DNA of 11,027 nucleotides, from assembly GCA_900551385.1 (NCBI GenBank), contig URVS01000029.1, forward strand, positions 1 to 11,027, written 5' to 3'. The notes beneath the pieces are model-generated. The model did not search any database. It saw nothing but the letters and a program-made list of their open reading frames with translations, and was not told the DNA's origin. Origin of the DNA: an uncultured Mollicutes bacterium (lineage in GTDB: Bacteria; Bacillota_I; Bacilli_A; RFN20; CAG-449). Of this stretch, positions 1-7,671 are shown in pieces (within the stretch, counting starts at the first letter, position 1; the number at the start of each line of letters is the position of its first letter). The translations under genes and the position numbers were made by a program.

Positions 1-887
1 TTATATATGATGATACTTTGAATAATTCTTTCCATATATAATTTCTAATATATGGATTATCGTGAATTAAATAAACACCAAAAGTAGAAGACGCTATTAG
101 ATTTATTATTTTATTTTTTCTTTCTTTCATAGTGGCAAAAAAGCAAAATAGAAAAATTGAAATAAGCAAAAATGTAATTTTATCTTGTGAAAAAAAGTAA
201 TAAGATGAATAATCTTTATAAGCATAATCTTTATTAAAAATTAAAAAAGAAACACCTAATATATATGTAAAAAGATATGAACTAATAAAACCAATTAAAT
301 ATGTTTTATGTTTAAATCTTTTATCAAAACCATAAATCTTTATATAGCCTGCAATTAAATATAATAAAATAAACCAAATTAAGTTATTATTAAGAATTAA
401 TGAGCGATTAAAAAATGGAAAACTTGAAAACAATATAACTGAAATAATAATTAAAGTTTGATAAGATTTTTTTGGTAAATTATATATTATAATATTTATA
501 AATGGATGAAGTAATATAAAACAAAAAAATTATGAATAAAGTTATCTAAAGTAAAAGTTTCTTTATTAAAGAAAATAAATACAAAAAAATTGTCAATGAA
601 TAAAATATTAATTCACCATAAAACTTTAATATTTTCTTTAAATTAAAAATACATTTATCTTTAACAAGAAAATAACCAGTAATTAAAACATAAGTATTCG
701 TTGCAATCTTTCCACCACATTCCAAAAAATAATGCCATAAATGATTAAAAGAAAATTCTTGATATTCGTAATAAAATCCACCATGAACAGCAAAATGATG
801 AAAAATTATCATAATCATTAATATAATTCTTAATAATTCAAGATTTGAATTTCTATCCAATTTTAATTTTGTGATTACTTTTTCCAT
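1..887 (-). pseudogene. Acyltransferase-3 family membrane protein, frameshifted and internally deleted, 3' end outside the window
   Basis: The intact family (OafA/OatA-like) are multi-pass membrane O-acyltransferases that modify surface polysaccharides. The 5' part (887 down to about 575) reads RNSNLELLRIILMIMIIFHH with the expected LITGYFLV segment, then reaches a stop at 546. Homologous-looking sequence resumes in a second frame at about 573 (FFNKETFTLDNFIHNF), which stops at 496-498. It resumes in a third frame from about 526 and stays open to position 1, giving LHPFINIIIYNLPKKS and the family's late motif TFGVYLIHDN. So there are two frame changes. About 15-25 codons that normally hold a YWF-type motif seem to be missing near 511-530, which argues against a simple sequencing error. 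The first start has only a weak AGAGA ribosome-binding site. Family identity is confident from the motifs; loss of function is an inference. Confidence 0.85.
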
Positions 888-907
888 AACAATCTCTTAG
901 TTTTATT

Positions 908-913
908 ATTGTA
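908..913 (-). promoter_or_regulatory. Possible extended -10 of the acyltransferase pseudogene
   Basis: The minus strand reads TGATACAAT, a TG-extended -10 hexamer (TACAAT), about 20 bases before the pseudogene's ATG at 887. No good -35 is visible. The surrounding DNA is so A+T-rich that chance matches are likely. Confidence 0.3.
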
Positions 914-1081
914 TCATAAAATTTTTTTATTATATAGCTTTATTAAATGTGTATATATTTTTTTATTTGAGTTAATTATAATAATTTTATTATTTGAGAT
1001 TTGTTTAATTTTGTCGATTCTAGATATTTTTTGGATTATAATCTAAAACAAAAAAAATATAATTATAATAAATTTATTATA

Positions 1082-1279
1082 TTAATTTAAATCTTTTATT
1101 AACCATTCTTCATTAATTAAACTAAATAAATTATGACTTCCTACATAAAATATAAATTGCCATGTAAAAACATCAATATTATATTTATGTGCAATATCAA
1201 TAAGAGCTTTTAAATAATCATTTTTATAATTACCATAATAAATATCAACCAATTTATAATAAATATTAATAAAATAATA
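1082..1279 (-). pseudogene. C-terminal fragment of an unidentified protein
   Basis: An open minus-strand frame runs from just after a stop at 1280-1282 to a TAA at 1082-1084. It has no ATG and no ribosome-binding site near its beginning. The translation looks like real protein (LVDIYYGNYKNDYLKALIDI, then HKYNIDVFTWQFIFYVGSHN, ending EEWLIKDLN), with a sensible mix of charged, aromatic and Trp residues and the codon style of the neighbours. I do not recognise the family. The missing start suggests the tail of a gene whose 5' part was lost. The 888-1081 stretch before it contains only A+T-rich DNA with no readable frame. Confidence 0.45.
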
Positions 1280-1576
1280 TTATTGAGATATATAGAGATT
1301 TTGAAGCAAAGATTCAACTTTATACATCAATATCAAAAATATTTAGAATTCTTTTGAATGTTTCTTATCAATCAAGGCAAATGTTTCTGAACCAACCACT
1401 TTCTATATTCAGTTTACAAGTCCACGATAATAGAAAGACTTTTTTGAATATTCTATAATAAAATTTTATTGTCTTATATCATGGATGTTGTAACATAAAT
1501 AAAAAACTACTGTACAAAAATATTACTTAATACTTTAATATTGAATAATAGAGTTAGCGATACCAATTAATCATGT
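1280..1576. other. Gene-free stretch with possible decayed coding remnants
   Basis: No intact gene is present. On the plus strand a frame of about 59 codons is open from 1273 to the TAA at about 1458, but it has no convincing ATG or ribosome-binding site. On the minus strand short pieces read like protein, for example SFYYRGLVN and then VVGSETFALIDKKHSKEF, separated by stops. The minus pieces match the orientation and codon style of the neighbours, so they may be the better remnant. Neither could be assigned to a family. Base composition is slightly less A+T-rich than 888-1080, which also suggests former coding DNA. Confidence 0.35.
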
Positions 1577-1604
1577 AAAAAGACAGGTATTTTTATACCT
1601 GTCT
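1577..1604 (-). terminator. Rho-independent terminator of the GH3 surface operon
   Basis: A perfect 10-bp stem (AGACAGGTAT at 1581-1590 with ATACCTGTCT at 1595-1604) closes a 4-base loop. On the minus strand it is followed by TTTT and further A+T-rich sequence. It lies 9 bases past the TAA of the GH3 gene at 1614, so it closes the three-gene operon. Confidence 0.85.
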
Positions 1605-1613
1605 AATAAATAT

Positions 1614-4600
1614 TTAATATTCTTCTTCTGATTCAACTATTTCTTTTTCTTTAATATGAATCTTATCAAGACTTATTAAAGTAATAAATATTGCATCAAC
1701 TAATAAAGCCGTTCCAATTATTACCCAAGCTGAATACATACCAACTCTCCAAGGAGAAATATCATATGTAATAGATGCAGAAGGAGAAATACCTTGTACA
1801 CAGTTTGAATTTGCTTTATTAAATAATATATGCTTACAAGCCATCTTTAACCAATAAGTTGCAGTTGGTGAAGTTGTATCATATAATCCATCGGTACCAT
1901 TATTAGTTAATGTTAAATCTCCACCTCTTCTTAATAAGAAATCTGTAGTCATATATGTATTTTTTTGACCACCTGCATCAGTAATTGCAGTTCCAGTAAA
2001 GCCAAATTCATCACGTAAAATACCATTAATTGATATAGATGCTCCACCATATGTTGCACCAATTCTGTTATAAGAAGTCATAATACCAGTAGCAGCAGAC
2101 ATTGTTTTTGTTGAAAGAGTATTTTCTAATTCGCCATTTGCGTCTTCAGCATAATATTTAACTTCCATTTTTGCTTCTTTCATATAGAGTTCCCAACCCT
2201 TTAAGTAGACTTCTCTAAATGCTTGTTCATTAACCCAAGAACAATATCCATTCTTTTGTCTATTGGTTTCTTGTTCATTTAAAGCATAGTGTTTCATAAA
2301 AGTAATTAGACCTTTTTCAGAAGCTCCACTTGATTCAGCAGCAGCCATTTTGCCTGCTAAAATACCATCTTCGGAATAATATTCATAATTTCTTCCACCA
2401 AAAGCACTTCTATGCATATTCAATCCATAACCATAAATACCAGTAATTAATGATCCACCTGCTAAATAATTAGCATGAGCTTCTTCACCAAATGCTTCTC
2501 CTAATTCTTTTGCTAAATCTATATTAAATGTAGCTGCTACCATTGGATCACCACAATACCATTTATTAATATTTTTAATAGTTAAAGCGTGTGCATAATA
2601 TCCATAAGGAGAATCAGCATCATATGATTCAGGAACACCATTTTCAACATCAGCTTTTTCATTCCAACCACCATTAGCAAACATTTCAACAAGTTTTTCT
2701 CTTGTAAATTGATTCATATAATGATCCCATTTTTCATCATTGAAATCAACACCTCTCATAGATGAAAGTGTATAACTTGTTTCATCAGTATTGACACTAG
2801 GCATTTCTTTAATAGGGTTATTTTCTTCAGCCCATACATCATAAACAGCTACTTGTTTTTTAGCTCTTTCATCACTAAGAATATAATCATCTTCTTTAGG
2901 AGCTTCTGGGAATGAAGATTTGAAATTTGATCTTGTAAAATTAATACAATATCCCTCACCTTGTTCAGCTTCTGTATAATCTTTAAATTTATAATTTAAT
3001 TCATCGTCTTCTTTATTAGTAGCAGTTGTAACATCAGTAAGACGTTTTCCATCTTTACTATCTTTATAAACAAATGTTTTTGCAATTGAATCTGTCCAAA
3101 GAACTTTATCTTTATTAGATGTCATTTTATCAATATCAACCCATGAATGAGCATTTTCCATTAAATAAAAATTATAATCACCTTTTTCAAGAACATAACA
3201 TTTCTCATTTTTATAATCATAAGAAGTGATATAATCACGATTTACTTTTATTTCAACAGTATCAGATTCACCTGGAGCAAGTAATTTAGATTTAGCAAAA
3301 CCTGCTAAAGTAACATGTGATTTTTCAATGCCACCTTTTGTATAAGGGACGTTAACATAAATTTGAGCAACATCTTTTCCTGAATACTTATTACCAGTAT
3401 TTGTTATTTTTACTTTAAAGGTATATTCATTTGTTGATTCATTAAATGTTGGAGTAGAAGCAAATTCTTTAGAAAATGTTGTATAACTTAAACCATATCC
3501 AAATGGGTAAACAACTTCTTGATCATAATTAAATCCAGCATAATTTCCATTCATCGCTTCTTTAGCAGCTGTTTCATAATATCTATAACCAACATAAATA
3601 CCTTCTTCATAATCCACAAAATATGTTTCTTCTTGATATGAATTTAATTCATCAGAATTATCATACAAATAAGAACCAAAATTTTGATATGTAGGATCTT
3701 TTCTTAAATCACGGACATAAGTATCAACTAAATGTCCTGAAGGAGTTACTTCACCAGTTAAAATATTTGCTAATGCAGTACCACCTTGTGAACCACAGCA
3801 ACCTGCCCAAATAGCAGCTTTTACTTTAGTAAAATCATATTTAGTTTTAGTATATGGATCAGTATAAAATCCATCATTCATATTAGGATCATTATCTTGT
3901 AACCAACCTAATTCCATAGCGTTAGCAGAGTTAACAACAATAATAACTTTTGAGAAATGTTTTGATGCATAATCAATAAGTTTTAATTCTGCATTAGTAA
4001 TAACTAATCCACTTCTATTTTGCTCTTTAGCACCAACATTTAATGATTGATCATTACCTTCACCTGAATTTCTTTTAATGGTAATAATTGCAGTATTATA
4101 GTTAGCAAATGTTGATTCAATAGAAGCAAGAGAAGCTTCAGGATTATCAAAATCACCTGATACTGTATTATATAAATCTTCTGTTGCTTGATTAAATTTA
4201 CTACCAAAATGATTCTTAATTCCTTTACCTAAAGAAATAGCACCTGTTGTCGTTGCAGGGTCTTCTCCACCAGACATATTATTATGCCATGAATAATAAC
4301 CTAAAACTGTAACACCATCTGTTTTTGCTATAGGAAGAGCACTATCATCATTTTTTAATAATGTCATACCTTCTTCTGCAGTTAATTGAGTCATTCTTTG
4401 AGCATTTTTTAATGCATCTTCTTGATTATCAAATTTAAAATCAATATAATCAGCTGCTAATGCAGAATTATCTTTAACATGTTGAGCACCTCTTCCTAAT
4501 AATAAGTCAAGGTTATTTGATTGAATATTAGCCGCGACAGTTATACCAGTCATTAAAGCCAAACTTAATACACCAGCTGTTGCTAAATATGAAACTATTC

Positions 4601-4616
4601 TATTTTTTCTTTTCAT
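1614..4616 (-). CDS. GH3 beta-glycosidase, inverted domain order, membrane-anchored (1000 aa)
   Basis: Family 3 enzymes hydrolyse beta-linked sugars (commonly glucose, xylose or N-acetylglucosamine) from non-reducing ends by a retaining mechanism. Here the order is inverted. A signal/anchor helix (about residues 8-29) is followed by the GH3 C-domain (about 60-300), which carries SGEGND with candidate acid/base Glu186. Next come YPFGYGLSYTTF (about 370) and a fibronectin-III-like domain (about 390-490). Last is the (beta/alpha) N-domain (about 610-930) with GRNYEYYSED (741-750), KHYALNEQETNR (775-786) and GTAITDAGG, where Asp880 is the expected nucleophile. A C-terminal membrane helix (about 960-983) and an acidic tail ending ESEEEY follow. 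All key residues are present, so it is probably active, outside the cell and membrane-held. AAGGAG lies 10 bases before the ATG, inside the gap after the upstream gene. It is the last gene of the operon. Family and inversion are seen directly; the sugar specificity is unknown. Confidence 0.93.
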   Translation of the reverse strand: MKRKNRIVSYLATAGVLSLALMTGITVAANIQSNNLDLLLGRGAQHVKDNSALAADYIDFKFDNQEDALKNAQRMTQLTAEEGMTLLKNDDSALPIAKTDGVTVLGYYSWHNNMSGGEDPATTTGAISLGKGIKNHFGSKFNQATEDLYNTVSGDFDNPEASLASIESTFANYNTAIITIKRNSGEGNDQSLNVGAKEQNRSGLVITNAELKLIDYASKHFSKVIIVVNSANAMELGWLQDNDPNMNDGFYTDPYTKTKYDFTKVKAAIWAGCCGSQGGTALANILTGEVTPSGHLVDTYVRDLRKDPTYQNFGSYLYDNSDELNSYQEETYFVDYEEGIYVGYRYYETAAKEAMNGNYAGFNYDQEVVYPFGYGLSYTTFSKEFASTPTFNESTNEYTFKVKITNTGNKYSGKDVAQIYVNVPYTKGGIEKSHVTLAGFAKSKLLAPGESDTVEIKVNRDYITSYDYKNEKCYVLEKGDYNFYLMENAHSWVDIDKMTSNKDKVLWTDSIAKTFVYKDSKDGKRLTDVTTATNKEDDELNYKFKDYTEAEQGEGYCINFTRSNFKSSFPEAPKEDDYILSDERAKKQVAVYDVWAEENNPIKEMPSVNTDETSYTLSSMRGVDFNDEKWDHYMNQFTREKLVEMFANGGWNEKADVENGVPESYDADSPYGYYAHALTIKNINKWYCGDPMVAATFNIDLAKELGEAFGEEAHANYLAGGSLITGIYGYGLNMHRSAFGGRNYEYYSEDGILAGKMAAAESSGASEKGLITFMKHYALNEQETNRQKNGYCSWVNEQAFREVYLKGWELYMKEAKMEVKYYAEDANGELENTLSTKTMSAATGIMTSYNRIGATYGGASISINGILRDEFGFTGTAITDAGGQKNTYMTTDFLLRRGGDLTLTNNGTDGLYDTTSPTATYWLKMACKHILFNKANSNCVQGISPSASITYDISPWRVGMYSAWVIIGTALLVDAIFITLISLDKIHIKEKEIVESEEEY

Positions 4617-4634
4617 TTTAAATTTTCTCCTTCA

Positions 4635-5270
4635 TTAAGCTTTTGCTTTAACACTTCTTGCATAATATTTTTGGAAAAGAAGTGATCCACAATTTATTAA
4701 TTTAACAATACCAGCTATTAAACAAATAATTAATGTATATGTTGGATAAAAACATTTACCAAAATATAATTCGCCTTCCATTGCTGGTTTTAAATAAGTT
4801 GCATAATAATCTGTGTATGAATCTTTTACTGATTGAGCAGATGAAATCCAGAAATTATCACAATTGAATAAAATAATTCCACCTACAATCAATAATATAG
4901 CCACAACGCCTTCAACAATAGCTCTTTTCTTATTTGTTCCTCTTCTTGAAAAATTTGTTATTAACATAACAGTTGCTACAATACAGCCTATTAAAGGTAA
5001 AAATAATCCTAAACACATCCAAATATTAAATCCTGCTTCAGAATATCCTTGAATAATCATATTGCCAAATCCTGAAAAAATTGTTTGATATCCTGGATAA
5101 GAAAATCCATCAGCGTATTTTGTTCCTTCATCAGTAATAATTGTTATTACATCAGCAAAATTAAATATTATTAAAGTTACTAAAGCATATAAACCAAGTA
5201 AAATTGAAACAACACTTAATGTACGATTAACTGGTTTCATTACTTTTAAAATTTTATTCTCGTTATTCAT
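4635..5270 (-). CDS. Four-helix membrane protein of unknown function, between the secreted protein and GH3 genes (211 aa)
   Basis: I do not recognise a family. Four hydrophobic segments are visible, at about residues 16-40, 80-105, 116-137 and 172-197. A polar loop of about 40 residues between the first two (EGTKYADGFSYPGYQT) and another of about 35 between the last two (SVKDSYTDYYATYLKPAMEG) would lie on one side. A basic stretch (SRRGTNKKRA) between helices 2 and 3 probably faces the cytoplasm, which puts the two polar loops outside. The start has AAGGAG that overlaps the TAA of the upstream gene (5284-5286), and the GH3 ATG follows 18 bases after its own stop. It is therefore tightly co-transcribed and probably coupled in translation. 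It may anchor, export or assist its secreted neighbours; this is inferred from position only. Confidence 0.85.
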   Translation of the reverse strand: MNNENKILKVMKPVNRTLSVVSILLGLYALVTLIIFNFADVITIITDEGTKYADGFSYPGYQTIFSGFGNMIIQGYSEAGFNIWMCLGLFLPLIGCIVATVMLITNFSRRGTNKKRAIVEGVVAILLIVGGIILFNCDNFWISSAQSVKDSYTDYYATYLKPAMEGELYFGKCFYPTYTLIICLIAGIVKLINCGSLLFQKYYARSVKAKA

Positions 5271-5283
5271 ATAATTTTACTCC

Positions 5284-6780
5284 TTATTTAACCAATGCTA
5301 ATACAACATCAGTTGATGCATCAGAACCCCAAGGTGTTTTAGCAGACACAGTATAAGTAATTGTTTTTTCTCCATCAGTTGTAACACTTGTATATGTTTT
5401 TTCACCTATAACAATAGTATATTCACCATTATTTTCAGTCCAAGTACCTTCAGCTTCTTTATTCCAGGTATTTTTATATAATTTAGCAACTCCGCCATCA
5501 AATAATTGCATTGATAAATTTCCTGATCCACCACCTGGGCCAGATATTTCATATCTACCAGCAAATTCTGCTTTTGGTGCTCCTTCAAAATCAGCAACAC
5601 CTAATTTCTTCCATTTAACATCTGGATTTTGTGAATTAATAAATACTAATAAACCATATTGAATTTTATATCCTGGTCTATCTGGATTAATAGTCTTATC
5701 AGCTTTATAAACTGTATCGCCTTTCTTTACTGTAATGTTTTTATTTGAATCTTCACTCCATGATAAGTTTTCTGATTCAACAACTCTATTAACACCGCTT
5801 GGTGTATTAATATTAACTGATCCATCACTATGTAAATACATATATGCATAAGCAACAGAATTATTATTACCAGTAGCTAAAGAAGTAAAGATATATTTAG
5901 AATCTCTTTTATCCCATGTTTGATAATCTTTTGCTAATTTTGATTTATAATTAATATCTTTTGCTTGGAATTTAACAAAGCTTGATCCTGCAGGAGTATT
6001 AACTGTATAATAAAATTCATGTCTTCCTTCAACTTTATTATAATCACAATGAATTGTTGTTTTGTTTTCATCTTGGAATGAGAATACATATCCATAACCA
6101 TCATCAATAGTATAAGTACCATTTAATGTATATTCATATGGTGTATAATCTTCTTTGACTATTTTTAATGTTGCTGAAGCAGATTTTGTTTTGTCATCTT
6201 TACTTGTTGCAGTAATTACTACTTCACCTTCTGCTAATGGTGTAATTGTTCCACTTGAAACAGTGGCAATTTTTTCATCACTTGATTTCCACTCAACATC
6301 TTTTGTTGTAGCGTTTTCAGGTAGAATTGAAGCAGTGGCTTTAACAGTTTCACCAATAAAAGCTTGGGTTTTATCTAATGTTAAAGAAACACTTTCAACA
6401 GCGACTTTAGTTGTTTCTCCACCTCCTGGAGCTCCTCCACTAGATCCACCTCCTGGAAATCCACCGCCTGGAAATCCACCGCCTGGGAATCCACCGCCTG
6501 GGAATCCACCACCTTGGTTACCACCAGATGATGTAGCACGACCAACAACCGTACCATTTAAAGTAAATTTATTACTTTTTTGATCAATTGATCCTTTAAA
6601 TTTGTAATTATAATTACCGATTTTAACCTCAGTATTATAACCACTTTTGTCCGAAGCAACAAATGTTACTGGGACAGAAATTTCACTTTTACTAACATTA
6701 AGACCTATACCGACCGATGCACCTATAGTACTTAAAGCAAGAACAAGTAAAAGTGTTTTACTGATGATACTTTTTTTCAT
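5284..6780 (-). CDS. Secreted protein with glycine-rich FPGGG repeats and a Big_2 domain (498 aa)
   Basis: The N-terminus is a signal peptide (KK, then a hydrophobic run to about residue 25). A small beta-rich segment follows (about 30-82), then a glycine-rich linker (about 85-121) with four exact FPGGG units at residues 93-112. Next is a bacterial Ig-like Big_2 domain (about 127-207; pattern SVSLTLDKTQA, ILPENATTKDVEW, GEVVITAT). The remaining 290 residues are beta-rich and aromatic-rich with two similar-looking parts (NGTYTIDDGYGY near 220 and FAGRYEISGPGGG near 406). This suggests carbohydrate-binding or lipocalin-like modules, which I cannot name. No LPXTG signal or C-terminal membrane helix is present, so surface retention would need another partner. 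It has AAGGAG 7 bases before the ATG, and it is first in the operon, directly after the phased 21-bp sites. The role in binding substrate or surface for the GH3 enzyme is an inference. Confidence 0.88.
   Translation of the reverse strand: MKKSIISKTLLLVLALSTIGASVGIGLNVSKSEISVPVTFVASDKSGYNTEVKIGNYNYKFKGSIDQKSNKFTLNGTVVGRATSSGGNQGGGFPGGGFPGGGFPGGGFPGGGSSGGAPGGGETTKVAVESVSLTLDKTQAFIGETVKATASILPENATTKDVEWKSSDEKIATVSSGTITPLAEGEVVITATSKDDKTKSASATLKIVKEDYTPYEYTLNGTYTIDDGYGYVFSFQDENKTTIHCDYNKVEGRHEFYYTVNTPAGSSFVKFQAKDINYKSKLAKDYQTWDKRDSKYIFTSLATGNNNSVAYAYMYLHSDGSVNINTPSGVNRVVESENLSWSEDSNKNITVKKGDTVYKADKTINPDRPGYKIQYGLLVFINSQNPDVKWKKLGVADFEGAPKAEFAGRYEISGPGGGSGNLSMQLFDGGVAKLYKNTWNKEAEGTWTENNGEYTIVIGEKTYTSVTTDGEKTITYTVSAKTPWGSDASTDVVLALVK
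6445..6504 (-). repeat. Four 15-bp tandem repeats encoding FPGGG
   Basis: Four in-frame 15-bp units each encode Phe-Pro-Gly-Gly-Gly at residues 93-112 of the secreted protein. They differ by only a few third-position changes (GGA/GGT/GGC). Copy number could change by slippage without breaking the frame. The local sequence is far richer in G+C than the rest of the window. Confidence 0.9.
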
Positions 6781-6800
6781 CTTTTTTCTCCTTAAAATTA

Positions 6801-6816
6801 TGAAATTTCCATTTCA
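6801..6816. repeat. Short inverted repeat in the leader of the surface operon
   Basis: TGAAAT (6801-6806) and ATTTCA (6811-6816) form a perfect inverted repeat around TTCC. It sits between the suggested -10 region and the ribosome-binding site of the secreted-protein gene. It could be an operator half-site pair or a small leader hairpin, but a 6-bp A+T-rich match can also be chance. Confidence 0.35.
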
Positions 6817-6823
6817 CAAATTC

Positions 6824-6857
6824 AATATATAATAAAAAAAGCCCTTACATTTTTAAA
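6824..6857 (-). promoter_or_regulatory. Candidate promoter of the surface operon
   Basis: The minus strand offers a -10-like TATTAT (6834-6829), with a poor TTTAAA -35 (6857-6852) 17 bases upstream. A TATATT alternative lies at 6829-6824. A weak -35 placed next to phased activator sites is what an activator-dependent promoter would show. The assignment is tentative because the -35 lies inside the terminator hairpin and the DNA is A+T-rich. Confidence 0.4.
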
Positions 6858-6863
6858 AGGGCT
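6834..6863 (-). terminator. Rho-independent terminator of the two-component operon
   Basis: On the minus strand AGCCCTT (6863-6857) pairs with AAGGGCT (6846-6840) around a 10-base A+T-rich loop, then seven T residues follow (6840-6834). It lies about 70 bases past the stop of the LytTR gene at 6933. It separates that operon from the surface operon, which must then have its own promoter. Confidence 0.8.
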
Positions 6864-6927
6864 AACAATTATCTTTAATGGGACAAATAAATTTTATTAT
6901 GGGACGAAAGGTTAATTTTTAGGGATT
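6859..6927. promoter_or_regulatory. Phased 21-bp direct repeats, probable LytTR operator array
   Basis: On the plus strand ATGGGACAA (6878-6886) and ATGGGACGA (6899-6907) are near-identical and exactly 21 bp apart. A third, weaker copy TAGGGATTA (6920-6928) follows at 21 bp. AAGGGCTAA, whose GGG starts at 6859, continues the series in the other direction, inside the terminator stem. These are the only four GGG triplets in the intergenic region 6781-6932. LytTR-domain regulators such as AgrA, ComE and YpdB are known to bind direct repeats with about 21-bp spacing. The array lies directly between the LytTR gene and the surface operon. Confidence 0.7.
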
Positions 6928-6932
6928 AAAAA

Positions 6933-7667
6933 TTAAATAATCATAGAATTATTGTTACGAGAATAAGATAAATATTCTTTCATCACTTCATCTTTTCTTT
7001 TTTTACTTAAAGGAATAGTAACATCATTAGTTAATTTTATTTCTTCATTTAATATACTTCTTATATAAATTTGATTCACAATATAACATTTATGAACACG
7101 AATAAATCCACACTTTTTTAATTTATCTTCTAAAGTTGATAAAGGTATTCTTACTGTTTCTACTTTATTATCTTTAGTGACAATATCTTGATAATTTCTA
7201 TCACTAGAAATATAAACTATTTCATTTATTTTAAAAGATATTGTTCTATTTTTTTCTACAAATTCAATTTTATTACCTTCATTATTATTAGATAAATAAT
7301 AATTATAAAATTGATTCATCATTAAAGTAAAATCATTAATTAAATTAGATTTTCTAATAAAACCAAAAGGGTGAATTGCTAAACATTCAAAAACTAAATC
7401 TTCTCTTTGAGATAAAAATATAATATGTGTATTTTTATTGATAGATAAAGTTTCTTCTGCCACAGATAAACCATTTTGTTCTGGCATATCAATATCTAAG
7501 AAAATAAGATTAAAATCTTCTTCTTTAATAGTGGCTAAATAATTTAAAGGATTAGAAAAAGACATAATATTATATTCAATATTTTTTTCTTTAAAGAAGG
7601 TATCCACTGCACTAGAAACAATGCTTAAAGCAGCTTTATCATCATCAACAATAGCAATCCTAAACAT
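6933..7667 (-). CDS. LytTR-family response regulator (244 aa)
   Basis: This is a cytoplasmic DNA-binding regulator of the AgrA/LytR type. The receiver domain (about residues 1-120) has the acidic cluster VDDD (7-10), phospho-acceptor Asp58 in FLDIDMP, Ser86 and Lys106. The LytTR domain (about 133-232) carries the typical IVYISSDRNYQ and FIRVHKCYIVN motifs. Length is normal for the family. The start has AAAGGAT 6 bases before the ATG, overlapping the end of the kinase gene. Only 4 bases separate the two genes (stop at 7672-7674), so they form one operon. The kinase is the obvious partner. The phased repeats just downstream of its stop suggest that its main target is the surface operon. No agrB/agrD peptide genes lie nearby. 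Confidence 0.95.
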   Translation of the reverse strand: MFRIAIVDDDKAALSIVSSAVDTFFKEKNIEYNIMSFSNPLNYLATIKEEDFNLIFLDIDMPEQNGLSVAEETLSINKNTHIIFLSQREDLVFECLAIHPFGFIRKSNLINDFTLMMNQFYNYYLSNNNEGNKIEFVEKNRTISFKINEIVYISSDRNYQDIVTKDNKVETVRIPLSTLEDKLKKCGFIRVHKCYIVNQIYIRSILNEEIKLTNDVTIPLSKKRKDEVMKEYLSYSRNNNSMII

Positions 7668-7671
7668 AATC

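Noticed and set aside
4864..5052. Plus-strand 62-codon frame inside the four-helix protein gene
   Set aside because: It is antisense to a well-supported membrane protein and has no ribosome-binding site.
6445..6504. Collagen-like Gly-X-Y domain
   Set aside because: The unit is five residues (FPGGG), not three, so it cannot form a collagen triple helix. It is better read as a flexible glycine-rich linker.
6155..6583. Plus-strand open frame with a PPGNP repeat, resembling a proline-rich protein
   Set aside because: It is the reverse complement of the FPGGG-coding repeat and Big_2 region. It has no ribosome-binding site, while the minus-strand gene has a signal peptide, a domain match and a strong ribosome-binding site.
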